Assembly (NCBI RefSeq): GCF_000429445.1
Contig: NZ_AUBW01000006.1
Location: 1 to 64,000 of the forward strand
DNA: 64,000 nucleotides
Direction: 5' to 3'
DNA from: Algoriphagus terrigena DSM 22685
Lineage (GTDB): Bacteria > Bacteroidota > Bacteroidia > Cytophagales > Cyclobacteriaceae
The notes beneath the pieces are model-generated. The model had not been told where the DNA came from. It did not search any database and saw only the letters and a program-made list of their open reading frames with translations. Positions 1 through 8,440 of this stretch are shown here, in pieces (the stretch's first letter is position 1; each line of letters starts with the position of its first letter). A program made the translations under genes and the position numbers.

Positions 1-307
1 TGGGCTGAACAGTCTTTACTTTTCCGTCGGAGGCTTTGATTCGAGGGAGCCGACACTTGATGTAAGTCCTATATTGCATCGTGTCCAAATGCCTCCAAGA
101 ACGCTCCGGCGCATAATCATAAACCTTGCAGAACTCTCCGGATCCAGCGTCTTCCAATTGATCCAACACACAAACAACCTGTATGTAGATCTCCTCCTTT
201 GTTAAATCCGAATCTACAGATTCAACTATCCAACCGTCTTCCAGATCAAGCAGCTTTGTGAAAAAATTCTCTGTGAACATCTTTTTGCCTAAAGATACCA
301 TTTCCAT
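1..307 (-). CDS. ISAon1/ISL3-like transposase, N-terminal part (runs off window edge)
   Basis: The frame is open from an ATG at 307 down to base 1 and continues beyond the window, so only about 102 N-terminal residues are visible. The stretch APERSWRHLDTMQYRTYIKC followed by RLPRIKA matches the pattern seen at the N-terminus of ISL3-type transposases, where a zinc-ribbon-like region ends in ERxWRHLD-x-Q(Y/F)xTYL-x-(A/C)R(V/L)PR. In the ISAon1 group of Bacteroidota this region can be its own short ORF ahead of the catalytic ORF. A second ATG lies two codons in (301). The cysteine pairs usual in ISL3 proteins are poorly kept here. The catalytic domain lies outside the window, so activity cannot be judged. 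Confidence 0.7.
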   Translation of the reverse strand, partial: MEMVSLGKKMFTENFFTKLLDLEDGWIVESVDSDLTKEEIYIQVVCVLDQLEDAGSGEFCKVYDYAPERSWRHLDTMQYRTYIKCRLPRIKASDGKVKTVQP

Positions 308-320
308 TAAATTCGTGGTA
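1..320 (-). mobile_element. Right-hand end of an ISAon1/ISL3-like insertion sequence
   Basis: The transposase reading leftward from 307 begins just inside what appears to be the end of an insertion sequence. The boundary is inferred from the neighbour: an open membrane-protein frame starts abruptly after a stop codon at 308-310 and has no start codon. I could not identify the terminal inverted repeat, because the other end is outside the window. The exact junction is therefore uncertain, somewhere in about 308-340. Confidence 0.5.
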
Positions 321-697
321 GAACCAGAAAACTCTTCCTAATCGATTGTTTAGGCGCTTTACTGACTGCATTTCTTTTGTTTGCAGTCTTCAGAGCTTAC
401 CATGAATTCGTTGGTGTGGCGATTGGGACACTGACTTTGCTGGCGGGAATTGCGGCGGTATTCTGCATTTATTCGGCCTGCTGTTTCTTATTTCTGAAGG
501 GGAATTGGGCACCATTTATCCAGGCCATCAGCATCGCCAACCTGCTTTATTGCATCGTTACCCTGGGACTTGTATTTATCCCCGGTTCCGAAATCAGCCT
601 TGCCGGAAAGATTTACTTTTTGGGGGAAATACTGGTCGTGTGTGGGTTGGTTTATGTCGAACTGGCAGTTGCAAAGGCAATAAAAAAAACAATATGA
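311..697 (+). pseudogene. 5'-truncated small membrane protein gene
   Basis: The frame is open from 311 to a stop at 695-697, but no ATG or GTG is present near its beginning. The first plausible start is a TTG at 377, which lies inside the first hydrophobic segment. Read from about 326, the product contains RKLFLIDCLGALLTAFLLF, which looks like a normal first membrane helix of a protein missing only its first residues. Three more hydrophobic segments follow (around FVGVAIGTLTLLAG, NLLYCIVTLGLVF and GKIYFLGEILVVCGL), giving about four membrane helices. The family is not recognised. The abutting transposase suggests that insertion removed the native start codon. A functional TTG-started protein of 106 residues cannot be excluded. 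Confidence 0.55.
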
Positions 698-817
698 AAA
701 TCCGCGTCGAAGCCAGTAACGGGTTCAAGAGCGTCAAATCAACCTCGAAAGTCCCTATTTACCAAGCAACGTTTTAAAATCAAATCTCGGATTGGGCTGT
801 CTGTTCTGGAAACTACC

Positions 818-1915
818 CTACTCAACAGTTGAAAATATCCGCTCCCAGCGAACTTTGTCCAGCCCTTCTCCCTCCACATTTTTTGAAAACAAAACCATGA
901 TCGGTTTGCCGATAATATGGCTCTCAGGTACAAAACCCCAATAGCGAGAGTCGATCGAATTGTCCCTGCTATCTCCCATCATAAAGAAATAGTCTTGCTT
1001 GAACGTATAGGTTTCAAGCCTTTCCCCATCAATCTCCAATTGTCCGTTGGCAACATTCACCTGCTCATTCCCCTCGTATTTTTCAATCAATTCACCGTAG
1101 AAGTCCAAGGTCATTTCATTGACCTGAATCATCATTCCCTGCTGCGGCACAGTGAGTGGGCCGTAGTTGTGAAGATCCCAAGTATCGTTTTTCAGTGCCG
1201 GAAAAAGCGGAAAGCCGACTGGTGAACCGGAACTGGCCTCAACTGAAACTACATCCCGGGCTTTTTGTACTTTATCGATCTGTCCATTGGTCAACAGCAT
1301 GCTGTACACTGTTTTGTTTTCCCCGACATATTTCGAGGCCCAATAATCCTCTTTGCCTATACCTAAATTTTCAAGCTGGAGAGGCTGAAGTGGGTATTTG
1401 GTAGTGACTTCATATTGGAATTTCGTCCCTGATGGATTGACCGTTTCTTTTCCATTAATGGAAATTTTCCTGTCCTTGATTTCCAAGACATCCCCCGAAA
1501 CGGCGACACAGCGCTTCACAAGTAAAGTCATCAAATCATTAGGCCGATCTGTCGGCTCCAGCAAATCTTTCGGAGCATTGAAAACCACAATTTCACCCCT
1601 TTCCACATTTCTAAATCCAGGAAATCGGTAAGATGGGATTTGAACCCAATCCAGATAGGATGGGATTTCGGTTCCCCAAATTTTCTGATGAGTCAAAGGA
1701 AGCTGTAATAGAGTTTGTGGAGTCCTGGGACCAAAGTGAACTTTGCTAACCAGGATATAATCTCCAACCAATACCGAGTTTTCCATCGATCCAGTCGGAA
1801 TGACATAGGCTTCGGCCAATGACCATCGAAAAAAGGTCGCAACTACTACTGCAAATACCAGTGCATTTCGCCACTCAATAAATTTTGATTTTTTAATAGT
1901 TGGGTTCGTTTTCAT
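818..1915 (-). CDS. lepB: Signal peptidase I
   Basis: This is the type I signal peptidase, which cuts signal peptides from exported proteins at the outer face of the inner membrane. An N-terminal membrane helix (about residues 17-31) is followed by box B, IPTGSMENSVLVGDY, with the catalytic serine at S43. The general-base lysine is K134 in LLVKRCVAVSGD, and the late motif MGDSRDNSIDSRYWGFV is near the C-terminus. At 365 residues it is longer than the E. coli enzyme but normal for Bacteroidota, with a large insert between the Ser and Lys boxes and another before the GDSRDNS motif. The ATG at 1915 is chosen over a TTG seven codons upstream. It is monocistronic here, with a 3' neighbour on the opposite strand. 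Confidence 0.95.
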   Translation of the reverse strand: MKTNPTIKKSKFIEWRNALVFAVVVATFFRWSLAEAYVIPTGSMENSVLVGDYILVSKVHFGPRTPQTLLQLPLTHQKIWGTEIPSYLDWVQIPSYRFPGFRNVERGEIVVFNAPKDLLEPTDRPNDLMTLLVKRCVAVSGDVLEIKDRKISINGKETVNPSGTKFQYEVTTKYPLQPLQLENLGIGKEDYWASKYVGENKTVYSMLLTNGQIDKVQKARDVVSVEASSGSPVGFPLFPALKNDTWDLHNYGPLTVPQQGMMIQVNEMTLDFYGELIEKYEGNEQVNVANGQLEIDGERLETYTFKQDYFFMMGDSRDNSIDSRYWGFVPESHIIGKPIMVLFSKNVEGEGLDKVRWERIFSTVE

Positions 1916-2215
1916 ACCGGGGAATTTTAGAAACAATGGAGGAGTCAGGAAGCTTAAAAATAGAATTTAGGGTTAGAATAATAGCTTCTTTTCCATTGAA
2001 TTAAAGGTATTTAACGTTTTCAACCTCCTCGAAAATCCGGATTTTCTAATTGAAAGGTTTTGTCAAAAAATTTAGAGGCCCAAAAAAACGGCCTTTTAGT
2101 AAAAATAGAACTTGGCCCACCAATGTATTTTTTTTGAGAGGGCAATTAAAAAACAAACTTATTCGCTCTGCTCAGGATTTCACACTATAAATTGCGTCAA
2201 CTTTAAGCTCGACGC

Positions 2216-2443
2216 ATGAAATATTTTCTGCTAGTTTTTTTCTTCGCTTCGCAATTTGCGATCGCTCAATCGCCACTCAGCTACGTCAATTCAAACGGAG
2301 ACAAACACCTGGCAGGCCCCATTGAACTGGATGATCTCAGAACGGACACAACCTACAGCGGCTGGTTTGAAAGCAATTATGCCCGGTTTCAACTCAAGGG
2401 AGGAGATACTTCGGTCTGTATCTCTAACTTGCGTCCAAAATAA
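2216..2443 (+). CDS. Small secreted protein of unknown function
   Basis: This encodes 75 residues beginning with a clear Sec signal peptide, MKYFLLVFFFASQFAIAQ, with an AxA-type cleavage site before SPLSY. The mature part is only about 57 residues, is polar, and has a single cysteine near its C-terminus (SVCISNL). No domain is recognised. The stop is 12 nt ahead of the next ATG, so it is probably co-transcribed with the PKD-type lipoprotein at 2456. Its small size lowers confidence, but the signal peptide and spacing argue for a real gene. Confidence 0.6.
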   Translation: MKYFLLVFFFASQFAIAQSPLSYVNSNGDKHLAGPIELDDLRTDTTYSGWFESNYARFQLKGGDTSVCISNLRPK

Positions 2444-2455
2444 AATATCTGGAAT

Positions 2456-2803
2456 ATGAGGATTAAATTTTTCGCCGTCTTGTCTTTGATTTTGATTGCA
2501 ATGACTTCCTGTAAAGACGTTCTTGAGGACATCACTGATTGCGTGGGTGAATCTGCCTTTACCACGATGAAGCACGAGGCTAGCGCGTCAAACGCACGGG
2601 AAGTGACATTTACGATAGCGTATATCGGCAGTCATACCGTGAGCTCCGTGGATTGGGATTTTGGCGATGGCTCCACACAAAATGTAAAGGGTCTCACTGT
2701 GACCCACACCTACTCCGCACCAGAAACCGCGAATGTATCGGCCAACGTCCACCTGGCAGATGTTTGCTCTTTCGAAATAAAAAAATCAGTCACGATTCCT
2801 TAG
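2456..2803 (+). CDS. PKD-domain lipoprotein
   Basis: This is a 115-residue lipoprotein. The signal peptide ends in a lipobox-like MTSC (cysteine at residue 19), so it should be lipid-anchored. The remainder is a single PKD-type immunoglobulin-like fold: VDWDFGDGSTQN is the family signature (WDFGDG), followed by the TVTHTYSAPET strand and a final VTIP strand. PKD domains usually mediate binding to carbohydrate or protein in larger surface proteins. A protein made of one such domain alone suggests a binding or adaptor role, but no partner is evident. It follows the small secreted protein at 2216 with a 12-nt gap. Confidence 0.75.
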   Translation: MRIKFFAVLSLILIAMTSCKDVLEDITDCVGESAFTTMKHEASASNAREVTFTIAYIGSHTVSSVDWDFGDGSTQNVKGLTVTHTYSAPETANVSANVHLADVCSFEIKKSVTIP

Positions 2804-2921
2804 GCCAAAAAAACGGCAAATGGGGAGGCTGGCCAACACCCATCTTCAATTCCAGCCATTAATAGTTCGGATTGATTCGACTCTACTCACCAACCATGGA
2901 TGAGCTAGACAATCGTTCATA

Positions 2922-2942
2922 CCTGCCTACCGGACAGGCAGG
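2922..2942. repeat. Palindromic intergenic repeat (CCTGCCT stem)
   Basis: CCTGCCT and AGGCAGG form a perfect 7-bp stem around the loop ACCGGAC. The element is followed by GCCTACGGC in an otherwise non-coding gap. Elements of this look recur between genes in Bacteroidota genomes (general knowledge). Only this copy was seen in the window. Confidence 0.5.
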
Positions 2943-2997
2943 CCTACGGCATTAATACGAAATAACCCTTTCCGCGCTACAGCTGGCGGCTCGCTGG

Positions 2998-3016
2998 ATT
3001 TGTCTGGTGGACAAAT
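2998..3016. repeat. Short inverted repeat (ATTTGTC...GACAAAT)
   Basis: A 7-bp perfect inverted repeat with a 5-nt spacer (TGGTG) sits in the non-coding gap between the PKD lipoprotein and the DUF2784 gene. It lies within a GC-rich block (GGCGGCTCGC ... GCTCGCCGC) that is itself partly self-complementary. It may act as a terminator for the converging genes or be a repeat remnant. There is no T-tract. Confidence 0.35.
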
Positions 3017-3056
3017 TCTAAACGCTCGCCGCTCCCAAAGGGATGGACGATTTATT

Positions 3057-3428
3057 TCATCGCTTTCTCTTTTTCAGGATGTTGTAATAGATAGCCAGCA
3101 AGAATACAATGGCAAAGGCTATGGCTGTAATCACGTCGATTAAAACTGGGTCTGAGTCTATGCCGGCCACCTTATCTACCCAGTATTTAATGAACGAATT
3201 GGGCAAATCTGTTTCTCCCAGTTTCGATTTCACCTGCCACTGCCAATCGGTGAGAGGACAATAGCCGATCCCGAACCAGATTCCCAACCCGAGCCAGGAT
3301 GCAGCAGTCAGCAATACACACCAGAGATGCAGCCGCCTCGTGGCAGGCCAGATCCAGCCCAAAAGATTAAACCCGACGATCAGTAGGTGAAGCGCGGTAA
3401 AAAAGTAATCGAGTAGGTTCAGCCACAT
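3057..3428 (-). CDS. DUF2784 family membrane protein
   Basis: This is a 123-residue protein with three to four membrane helices. The pattern of a first helix containing HLLIVGFNLLGWIWP, a second helix, then YCPLTDWQWQVKSKLGE is characteristic of DUF2784, in which a conserved CPLT-x-(W/L)-E/Q segment follows a helix near an invariant Gly-Tyr-Cys. The function of the family is unknown. The ATG at 3428 is preferred to a TTG nine codons upstream. It lies downstream of the serine hydrolase on the same strand with about 97 nt between them, so co-transcription is possible. Confidence 0.7.
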   Translation of the reverse strand: MWLNLLDYFFTALHLLIVGFNLLGWIWPATRRLHLWCVLLTAASWLGLGIWFGIGYCPLTDWQWQVKSKLGETDLPNSFIKYWVDKVAGIDSDPVLIDVITAIAFAIVFLLAIYYNILKKRKR

Positions 3429-3525
3429 ATCCAATCGTATAAGTCCTTGGAACAAGGATGAGACTATCCACTCAAGTTGCGAGTCTGCGATTAAAGCGTC
3501 AATAAAAGCCTAAAGTTGGGTGTCT

Positions 3526-5343
3526 CTAAACTCCCTTTTTCTCCTGCAGTTCGACGATCATCTTTTCGGCATTGGGATTTTTGGGATCGAGGCTGAGGGA
3601 CTTTTTATAGTTTTCGATGGCAAGGTCTGTGTCTCCCAATTTCATGCAGGCCTCGGCATAGCTGTCATACACATTGGCACTCTCGGGGTAGAGGAGCATA
3701 TTGATCTTGAACAGGTCCCTGGACCACTTCAATTTGTCATCTTGCATAAATCGATAGCCCATAGAATTCAGATTTTCTTCTCGGATGGTAGGATCATCGG
3801 GATTCTGCTTTTTCACCGCTTGATACTCCCTCAGCGCTGCGTCAAATTCCCCTGCGATCAGCAATTCGATTGGGACTTTTTTCCCGTCCTCCATCCTAGC
3901 CATGTCCATTTCGGTGACTCCGGAATCAGGGTTGAGGGCAAGCAATTCACGTTTTCCGCTATTGGGATTCACTTTGAACTGGATATGCTGGGTATTGTCC
4001 CTTCGGATATAGAGGCTATCGGATATCTTGACCAATTCAACGGGTTCATCGAGCAGGCCTTTGCTGTACAGGTTGCCGTCTTTTTCAAAAATCTCGACGA
4101 ACCAGTTCCCGTCGATCTGATACCTGCCCGTATTCTGGCTGGCTTCCTCGGCGGAAAGTGGCTTTCGCTCATATTTCGGCACGAAATCATCCCAGTCATA
4201 GGTCAGCGCAACGGAGCGAATCAGTTCGGAGATGAATTCAGGATGGTTGGAATTGGTCAAGACGACTACCCCGTATCCTTTGTCTTTGTGGGCGATCATC
4301 TCGCTGGAGAATCCCTCATCCCAACCGCCGTGACCAAAATAGACCTCGTCTTTCATCTTGGTAATGAAAAGACCCAGTCCGGTAAAATCCTCCACAAATG
4401 GAGTGAGCATCAGGGAAGTCATGTCCTTTGAAAGGACCGTTTCAGTACCGCTTTTCAAAGTCTGCTGGATATTCACCGCAAACTTGGCGAGGTCCTCTGC
4501 CGTGGTCCACAGTCCCGCGGCCGCCATCTCCGGATAGGTGTGTCTTTTACCCTTAGTCATGGTGCCGTCCGGCAAATATCCCGTGGCGGCCATCTTCAAT
4601 TGTTCGCCTTGCAACGGCTGGTCATAGGTGCTGTGAGCCATCCCCAGAGCTAGGAGAACCGATTCCTTCATCAACTCCGGAAAGGGCTTTCCCGATACGT
4701 CGATCATCATCTGCTGCATCACGGTGTATCCTCCACCGGAATATCTAAAGCTTTCCTCCGGCATTTTGTTGACAAAGATTGCCGCTGAATTGGAGGGAGG
4801 CGTACCGTTTAATACTTCCACCAAAGTGGGAACGGGCAGGCCGGGGCTGTAACCCAAAAACCCGTGCACGGTGAGCCCCGCCGAGTGGTTGAGCATGTTC
4901 TTCAGCGTAACTTTCTTGTCGGCAGTAAACTCACTGTCGGGAAGTTTCCAGGTTGTCAGGTAGTTGTTGACGTCCTCTTCCAAACCAATTTTGCCCTGCT
5001 CGACGAGTTTGAGTGCGCCATACGCCGCTACCGGCTTGCTGATGGACCCAGCCTGGAAAAGCGTCTCTCCGGTCACCGGGGTTTTGTCCTCCTTATCCAT
5101 GATGCCGTAGGTTTTGATCCAGGCAATCTTGCCGTCATAGATCACCGCGATACTTACTCCGGGCACGCCATAATGCGCCATCCGCTCCTCGATGGTCCAG
5201 GTAGAATCCCCTTCAATCACCACCTGATTGCTGAGACCGCGTTCTGTCTGGGCGATCTTATCGGAATCTGTTGTGGCAGCGTGATCTTCCTTACAGGATT
5301 GGAAAAGAATAAAAACCAAGATCAACGGGAGCAGATTTTTCAT
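3526..5343 (-). CDS. Beta-lactamase-family serine hydrolase lipoprotein with C-terminal TPRs
   Basis: This 605-residue protein has a signal peptide ending in FQSC (lipidated Cys17). It then has a PF00144-type serine hydrolase domain with the nucleophile motif SISK (about residue 100), the second motif YSGGG (the usual Tyr of Y-x-N) and the third motif FGHGGWDEG (HGG). The final ~100 residues carry tetratricopeptide-like helices (YDSYAEACMKLGDTDLAIENYKKSLSLDP). Relatives include esterases, D-aminopeptidases and peptidoglycan DD-peptidases, so the substrate is unresolved. The enzyme is probably exposed at a membrane, with the TPRs offering a protein-binding surface. This hydrolase-plus-TPR architecture is seen in Bacteroidota. 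Confidence 0.85.
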   Translation of the reverse strand: MKNLLPLILVFILFQSCKEDHAATTDSDKIAQTERGLSNQVVIEGDSTWTIEERMAHYGVPGVSIAVIYDGKIAWIKTYGIMDKEDKTPVTGETLFQAGSISKPVAAYGALKLVEQGKIGLEEDVNNYLTTWKLPDSEFTADKKVTLKNMLNHSAGLTVHGFLGYSPGLPVPTLVEVLNGTPPSNSAAIFVNKMPEESFRYSGGGYTVMQQMMIDVSGKPFPELMKESVLLALGMAHSTYDQPLQGEQLKMAATGYLPDGTMTKGKRHTYPEMAAAGLWTTAEDLAKFAVNIQQTLKSGTETVLSKDMTSLMLTPFVEDFTGLGLFITKMKDEVYFGHGGWDEGFSSEMIAHKDKGYGVVVLTNSNHPEFISELIRSVALTYDWDDFVPKYERKPLSAEEASQNTGRYQIDGNWFVEIFEKDGNLYSKGLLDEPVELVKISDSLYIRRDNTQHIQFKVNPNSGKRELLALNPDSGVTEMDMARMEDGKKVPIELLIAGEFDAALREYQAVKKQNPDDPTIREENLNSMGYRFMQDDKLKWSRDLFKINMLLYPESANVYDSYAEACMKLGDTDLAIENYKKSLSLDPKNPNAEKMIVELQEKKGV

Positions 5344-5451
5344 GGATTCTTGTGATTTTTTGGGGAGAAGGAAGATAAGAAAATAATGTGGTAGTCCCTT
5401 TTTCCAGCAATCGGGTACTTATAAAGACTAGTTACCATTTGATTTGTGTCG

Positions 5452-7230
5452 ATGAATTACCGAAACAGCTACTTCAGGCTTCTCCTGGGCTTTTCCTTTG
5501 CCGGACTTACATTTTGCACATCCCCGCAAAAACCGCTTCCTGATCTCAAGTCAACTGTGGACGGGATTGTGACCCGACTTTACGATGAAATCCCGTCAGA
5601 CAGCCTCAACCTGCTCGATGAGGAGTTTTTCTTGCACTACCTGTCTGCGGACGAAAAACAGGTTCTGAGCTCTCAATATTGGGTGATCGAAGTAAATCAG
5701 CCGGTTCGGGTTTCTCTGATGCGGGATGTAAGTCAAGGCACTGTTCCGTTTTGGTTGGAAAAATCAGGCTTTGTGAAAACCGCCCTTCAGGTAAAGAATG
5801 AACTCTCAACCTATGAGGTTTGGCAAAAAGAAGAACCTGCGGGCAAAATCTCTCTGGGCATCAATGGCCTCGACAAACACCGTCCGGTTTACTTTATCAG
5901 CTTGGCGCCTCTGGATCCGGAAAAGCGGCTGGAAATCAAGCCGATCTTCCCTTCACACCAGCATATCGAGAAGTTTCAGCCCGGAGCCTTTACCTACCAC
6001 GATTGGGACGGTCTAAAGATCAGCGAGGTACCGGAGCAACTATTTGGTGAATCGATGCTTACCACCATCCGTGGGAGGGCGCGGGAAGCACACTTGGTCA
6101 ATGCCTTCAGAAACACCGATTTTCCATCATCCGAATCTCCGGACTTGATTACGCTCCATTGGGTTCAGGACCCTAAAAACTCCATCTCCATTAATTGGCG
6201 AACTTCTCCCAATTCCTCAGAGTATTGGGTGGATTATTGGAAAAAAGAGACTCAGGACACACTCAAGCTTCGATCCAGCTCTCAGGAGATGGAGGACCGG
6301 CTTTTGCAAAATGACCGCTTTACGCTTCGGCATACCGCCCGGCTTGTCGATCTGAGTCCCGGTACGACCTACGAATACCGAATCCGAAGCCAACAACAAA
6401 CCGGCAAGATCCACTCCTTCCAGACCGAGCCGGAGGCCCTAAAGGACTTTTCATTCATCTGGTTTGGCGACATGCATAACGATGCCAAGACAGGCCAACT
6501 TGCAAAAGATGCCACGGCGAGGTTCCCGGAAACCAAATTCTACATTTCCTCAGGGGATCTGGTGAATACCGGACTGCACCGTGATGACTGGGACAAGCTA
6601 TTGGGATACACAGGCGACAGCTTTGCCAACCGGCCATTTATGCCAGTACCTGGAAACCACGATTCTCAGGATGGGCTGGGAGCATGGATGTATGAGGCGC
6701 AGTTCGACCTGCCCCGCAATGGTCCCGGTGATGGATACGCGGAACGATCCTATTTCTTCATCTATGGGGAAGCCCTGTTTCTGATGCTGGACGGTACGCT
6801 CTCCGTTCCCGATCAGGCGGCTTGGCTGGAAAAAACCCTGAGTGAAAACCCCGCCAAATGGAAGTTCTTGACCGTTCACTTCCCCGCCTACAATTCCGTG
6901 GAGCCCTATCCTGAAATCCAGGATTCTTGGATTCCCGTTCTCGAAAAACACGGGGTAGACCTCTATTTCAGCGGTCATTTCCACTATTACATGCGCTCCA
7001 AGCCTCTGAAGGAGTTCAAACCGGGATCAGATTCCAACCTGATCTTGGTTCACTCGGCTTCCGCCCACGGCAAGGGATTCGAAAGTGAAAAGCAAGACGG
7101 TTCGATTACCGTTTTGTCGTATCCTAACGACTACCTCTATCAAAACATTGAGATCAAAGGGAATACACTTACGCTGAGTTCCTACCTGGCCAACGGGGAA
7201 TTGTTGGATCAGTTTTCGATCAAAAAATAA
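5452..7230 (+). CDS. Purple-acid-phosphatase-like metallophosphoesterase
   Basis: This encodes 592 residues with an N-terminal signal sequence. A fibronectin-like domain in the middle (about 225-335, with LSPGTTYEYRIRSQ) resembles the N-terminal domain of purple acid phosphatases. The catalytic metallophosphoesterase domain follows: FGDMHND (D-x-H), SSGDLVN (GD), VPGNHDS (GNHD), VHFPAYN (H) and SGHFHYYM (GHxH). All five metal-ligand blocks are present, so a dinuclear phosphohydrolase is expected, acting outside the cytoplasm. The first ~200 residues match nothing I recognise. The possible lipobox (LTFC) is atypical because of Phe at -1. The ATG at 5452 is preferred to a GTG at 5446. A strong hairpin follows the gene. 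Confidence 0.85.
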   Translation: MNYRNSYFRLLLGFSFAGLTFCTSPQKPLPDLKSTVDGIVTRLYDEIPSDSLNLLDEEFFLHYLSADEKQVLSSQYWVIEVNQPVRVSLMRDVSQGTVPFWLEKSGFVKTALQVKNELSTYEVWQKEEPAGKISLGINGLDKHRPVYFISLAPLDPEKRLEIKPIFPSHQHIEKFQPGAFTYHDWDGLKISEVPEQLFGESMLTTIRGRAREAHLVNAFRNTDFPSSESPDLITLHWVQDPKNSISINWRTSPNSSEYWVDYWKKETQDTLKLRSSSQEMEDRLLQNDRFTLRHTARLVDLSPGTTYEYRIRSQQQTGKIHSFQTEPEALKDFSFIWFGDMHNDAKTGQLAKDATARFPETKFYISSGDLVNTGLHRDDWDKLLGYTGDSFANRPFMPVPGNHDSQDGLGAWMYEAQFDLPRNGPGDGYAERSYFFIYGEALFLMLDGTLSVPDQAAWLEKTLSENPAKWKFLTVHFPAYNSVEPYPEIQDSWIPVLEKHGVDLYFSGHFHYYMRSKPLKEFKPGSDSNLILVHSASAHGKGFESEKQDGSITVLSYPNDYLYQNIEIKGNTLTLSSYLANGELLDQFSIKK

Positions 7231-7312
7231 AGCAAATACCGCTCTTAGGCTCAGCAAAGTGGAGATAAGAGGAAGTTCAGAATTCCTTCCGCCTTCGCAT
7301 CTCAAAATCCAA

Positions 7313-7350
7313 AACCCCGTTCCATTCCAGTGCTTTGGAGGAACGGGGTT
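7313..7350 (+). terminator. Intrinsic terminator after the phosphatase gene
   Basis: AACCCCGTTCC (7313-7323) and GGAACGGGGTT (7340-7350) form a perfect 11-bp stem with a 16-nt loop, followed by AATTTGTT. Located 80 nt after the stop codon at 7230. Confidence 0.75.
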
Positions 7351-7367
7351 AATTTGTTAAAATCCGG

Positions 7368-7500
7368 TCAGACGAGCCCAAAAAGCCCTGGAGCGTAGTC
7401 TTCTTTACTGGCTATGTCAGTTCTATTGAAATCAATCCCAAAAACACGGCCCACCAACGTAGGTACTTTCTCGCGGGCGAAGTATAAAGGCAACTGCATT
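7368..7500 (-). pseudogene. Possible gene remnant in a 590-bp gap
   Basis: The gap 7231-7820 contains the terminator above but no convincing gene. On the minus strand a frame from an ATG at 7500 to a TGA at 7368-7370 gives 43 residues (beginning MQLPLYFAREKVPTLVGR and containing DIASKEDYAPGLFGLV). The residues just upstream in frame (GPLAIILG) look like the end of a membrane helix, before a stop codon closes the frame. It resembles the C-terminal tail of a larger protein rather than an intact small gene. The family is not recognised. The rest of the gap shows nothing I can name. Confidence 0.25.
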
Positions 7501-7820
7501 CCTAAAATGATAGCCAACGGGCCTTTTGATCATACTATAGTGTGGAAGGGATTACTTTTTAATTCATTGTACACAGCAGCCAAAATGTTGCTGCTGTTTT
7601 AAATTATCAAATTGTCCTGGTATAACTGGATGTCGGTCGAGTCGCTCTCATATGTTGGGGCTTAGACTTTTTGGAACTGGGTGTAGTTAAAGTTCAGTTT
7701 GGGTGGCTGGACATAAGTCTTCTCCGGTGTATTACTGCTGCATTGGGAAAGAGCATAAAGATGATTTTGTTTAAAAATATCTTTAACTTAAAAGTTTAAA
7801 CAACTTTTATCTAAACACTT

Positions 7821-8336
7821 ATGACCATGAAAAAAATTGTTACGATTGTGGTATTAGCGCTAATGGCGACCGCCACTTATGCACAAAAAGGAAGCGCCTA
7901 TATAGGAGGCGCGGTGGCTTTTGGAGGTGATCAATGGAAAGTAGGACCGGAAATTGGCACTTGGTTAAAAGACGACATTCAACTGGGGGCCGTCTTGTCC
8001 TTTGGTGGAAGTGATATGGAAGGCACCAAGACAACCGATATAGCCCCACATTTATACATTAGAAAGTGGTGGCCGGTAGGTGAGAAATTTTCTCTGTATG
8101 CAGGGCTTAATGCACGGTACGTAAGCAGTAAATACGAGACCGGCGGCACCAGTACCACAACGGATTACTTTGACGCTTTCTTAGACGCGGGATTTGCATA
8201 TGCTGTCGCCGAGCGATGGGGTATTGTTGGTAGAGTAGGCTCGCTGGGATATATTCAAGAGGATTTTAAACTCGACTTCAATATGTCTCCTCAGTCTCTA
8301 TTCAACGTCGGTATCTACTACACTTTCAAACAATAA
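7821..8336 (+). CDS. Outer-membrane beta-barrel protein (small porin-like)
   Basis: This is a 171-residue protein with a Sec signal peptide (MKKIVTIVVLALMATATYAQ, cleaved after AYAQ-type residues). An eight-stranded-barrel-like pattern of alternating hydrophobic and aromatic residues follows, ending in the aromatic C-terminal strand NVGIYYTFKQ. Paired strands such as HLYIRKWWPVGEKFSLYAGLNARY and FDAFLDAGFAYAVAERWGIVGRVG fit OmpX/OmpW-sized barrels. The substrate or role is unknown. ATG codons at 7821 and 7827 are both possible, and the second gives the more typical MKK start. The A/T-rich leader suggests its own promoter. Confidence 0.75.
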   Translation: MTMKKIVTIVVLALMATATYAQKGSAYIGGAVAFGGDQWKVGPEIGTWLKDDIQLGAVLSFGGSDMEGTKTTDIAPHLYIRKWWPVGEKFSLYAGLNARYVSSKYETGGTSTTTDYFDAFLDAGFAYAVAERWGIVGRVGSLGYIQEDFKLDFNMSPQSLFNVGIYYTFKQ

Positions 8337-8363
8337 AATATTCAATTACTGAAAAATAGCGCC

Positions 8364-8398
8364 TTTGTGTATCTGCTTGCCACATCAGTATAACTTTG
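8364..8398 (+). promoter_or_regulatory. Bacteroidota-type promoter for the 8500 gene
   Basis: TTTG at 8364-8367, a 23-nt spacer, and TAACTTTG at 8391-8398 fit the Bacteroidota -33/-7 consensus (TTTG, N17-23, TAnnTTTG). Transcription would begin near 8404, leaving a 5' leader of about 95 nt. Confidence 0.5.
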
Positions 8399-8409
8399 CA
8401 AATTAAAAT

Positions 8410-8440
8410 GCACCGATCTTAGACAAAGGGAGATCGGTGC
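8410..8440. promoter_or_regulatory. Perfect hairpin at the predicted 5' end of the leader
   Basis: GCACCGATCT (8410-8419) and AGATCGGTGC (8431-8440) form a 10-bp perfect stem with an 11-nt loop. There is no T-tract on the plus strand. On the minus strand the stem is followed by ATTTTAATTT, which could serve as a terminator for leftward reads. It could equally stabilise the leader of the rightward transcript. Confidence 0.45.

Noticed and set aside
739..933. 64-codon frame on the minus strand overlapping the end of lepB
   Set aside because: It is an out-of-frame shadow of lepB with no protein-like features.
3520..4431. 303-codon plus-strand frame opposite the serine hydrolase
   Set aside because: It is an antisense shadow of a gene with clear catalytic motifs and has no domain of its own.
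7414..7602. 62-codon plus-strand frame in the gap before the beta-barrel gene
   Set aside because: Composition is not protein-like. The opposite strand gives a better candidate remnant.
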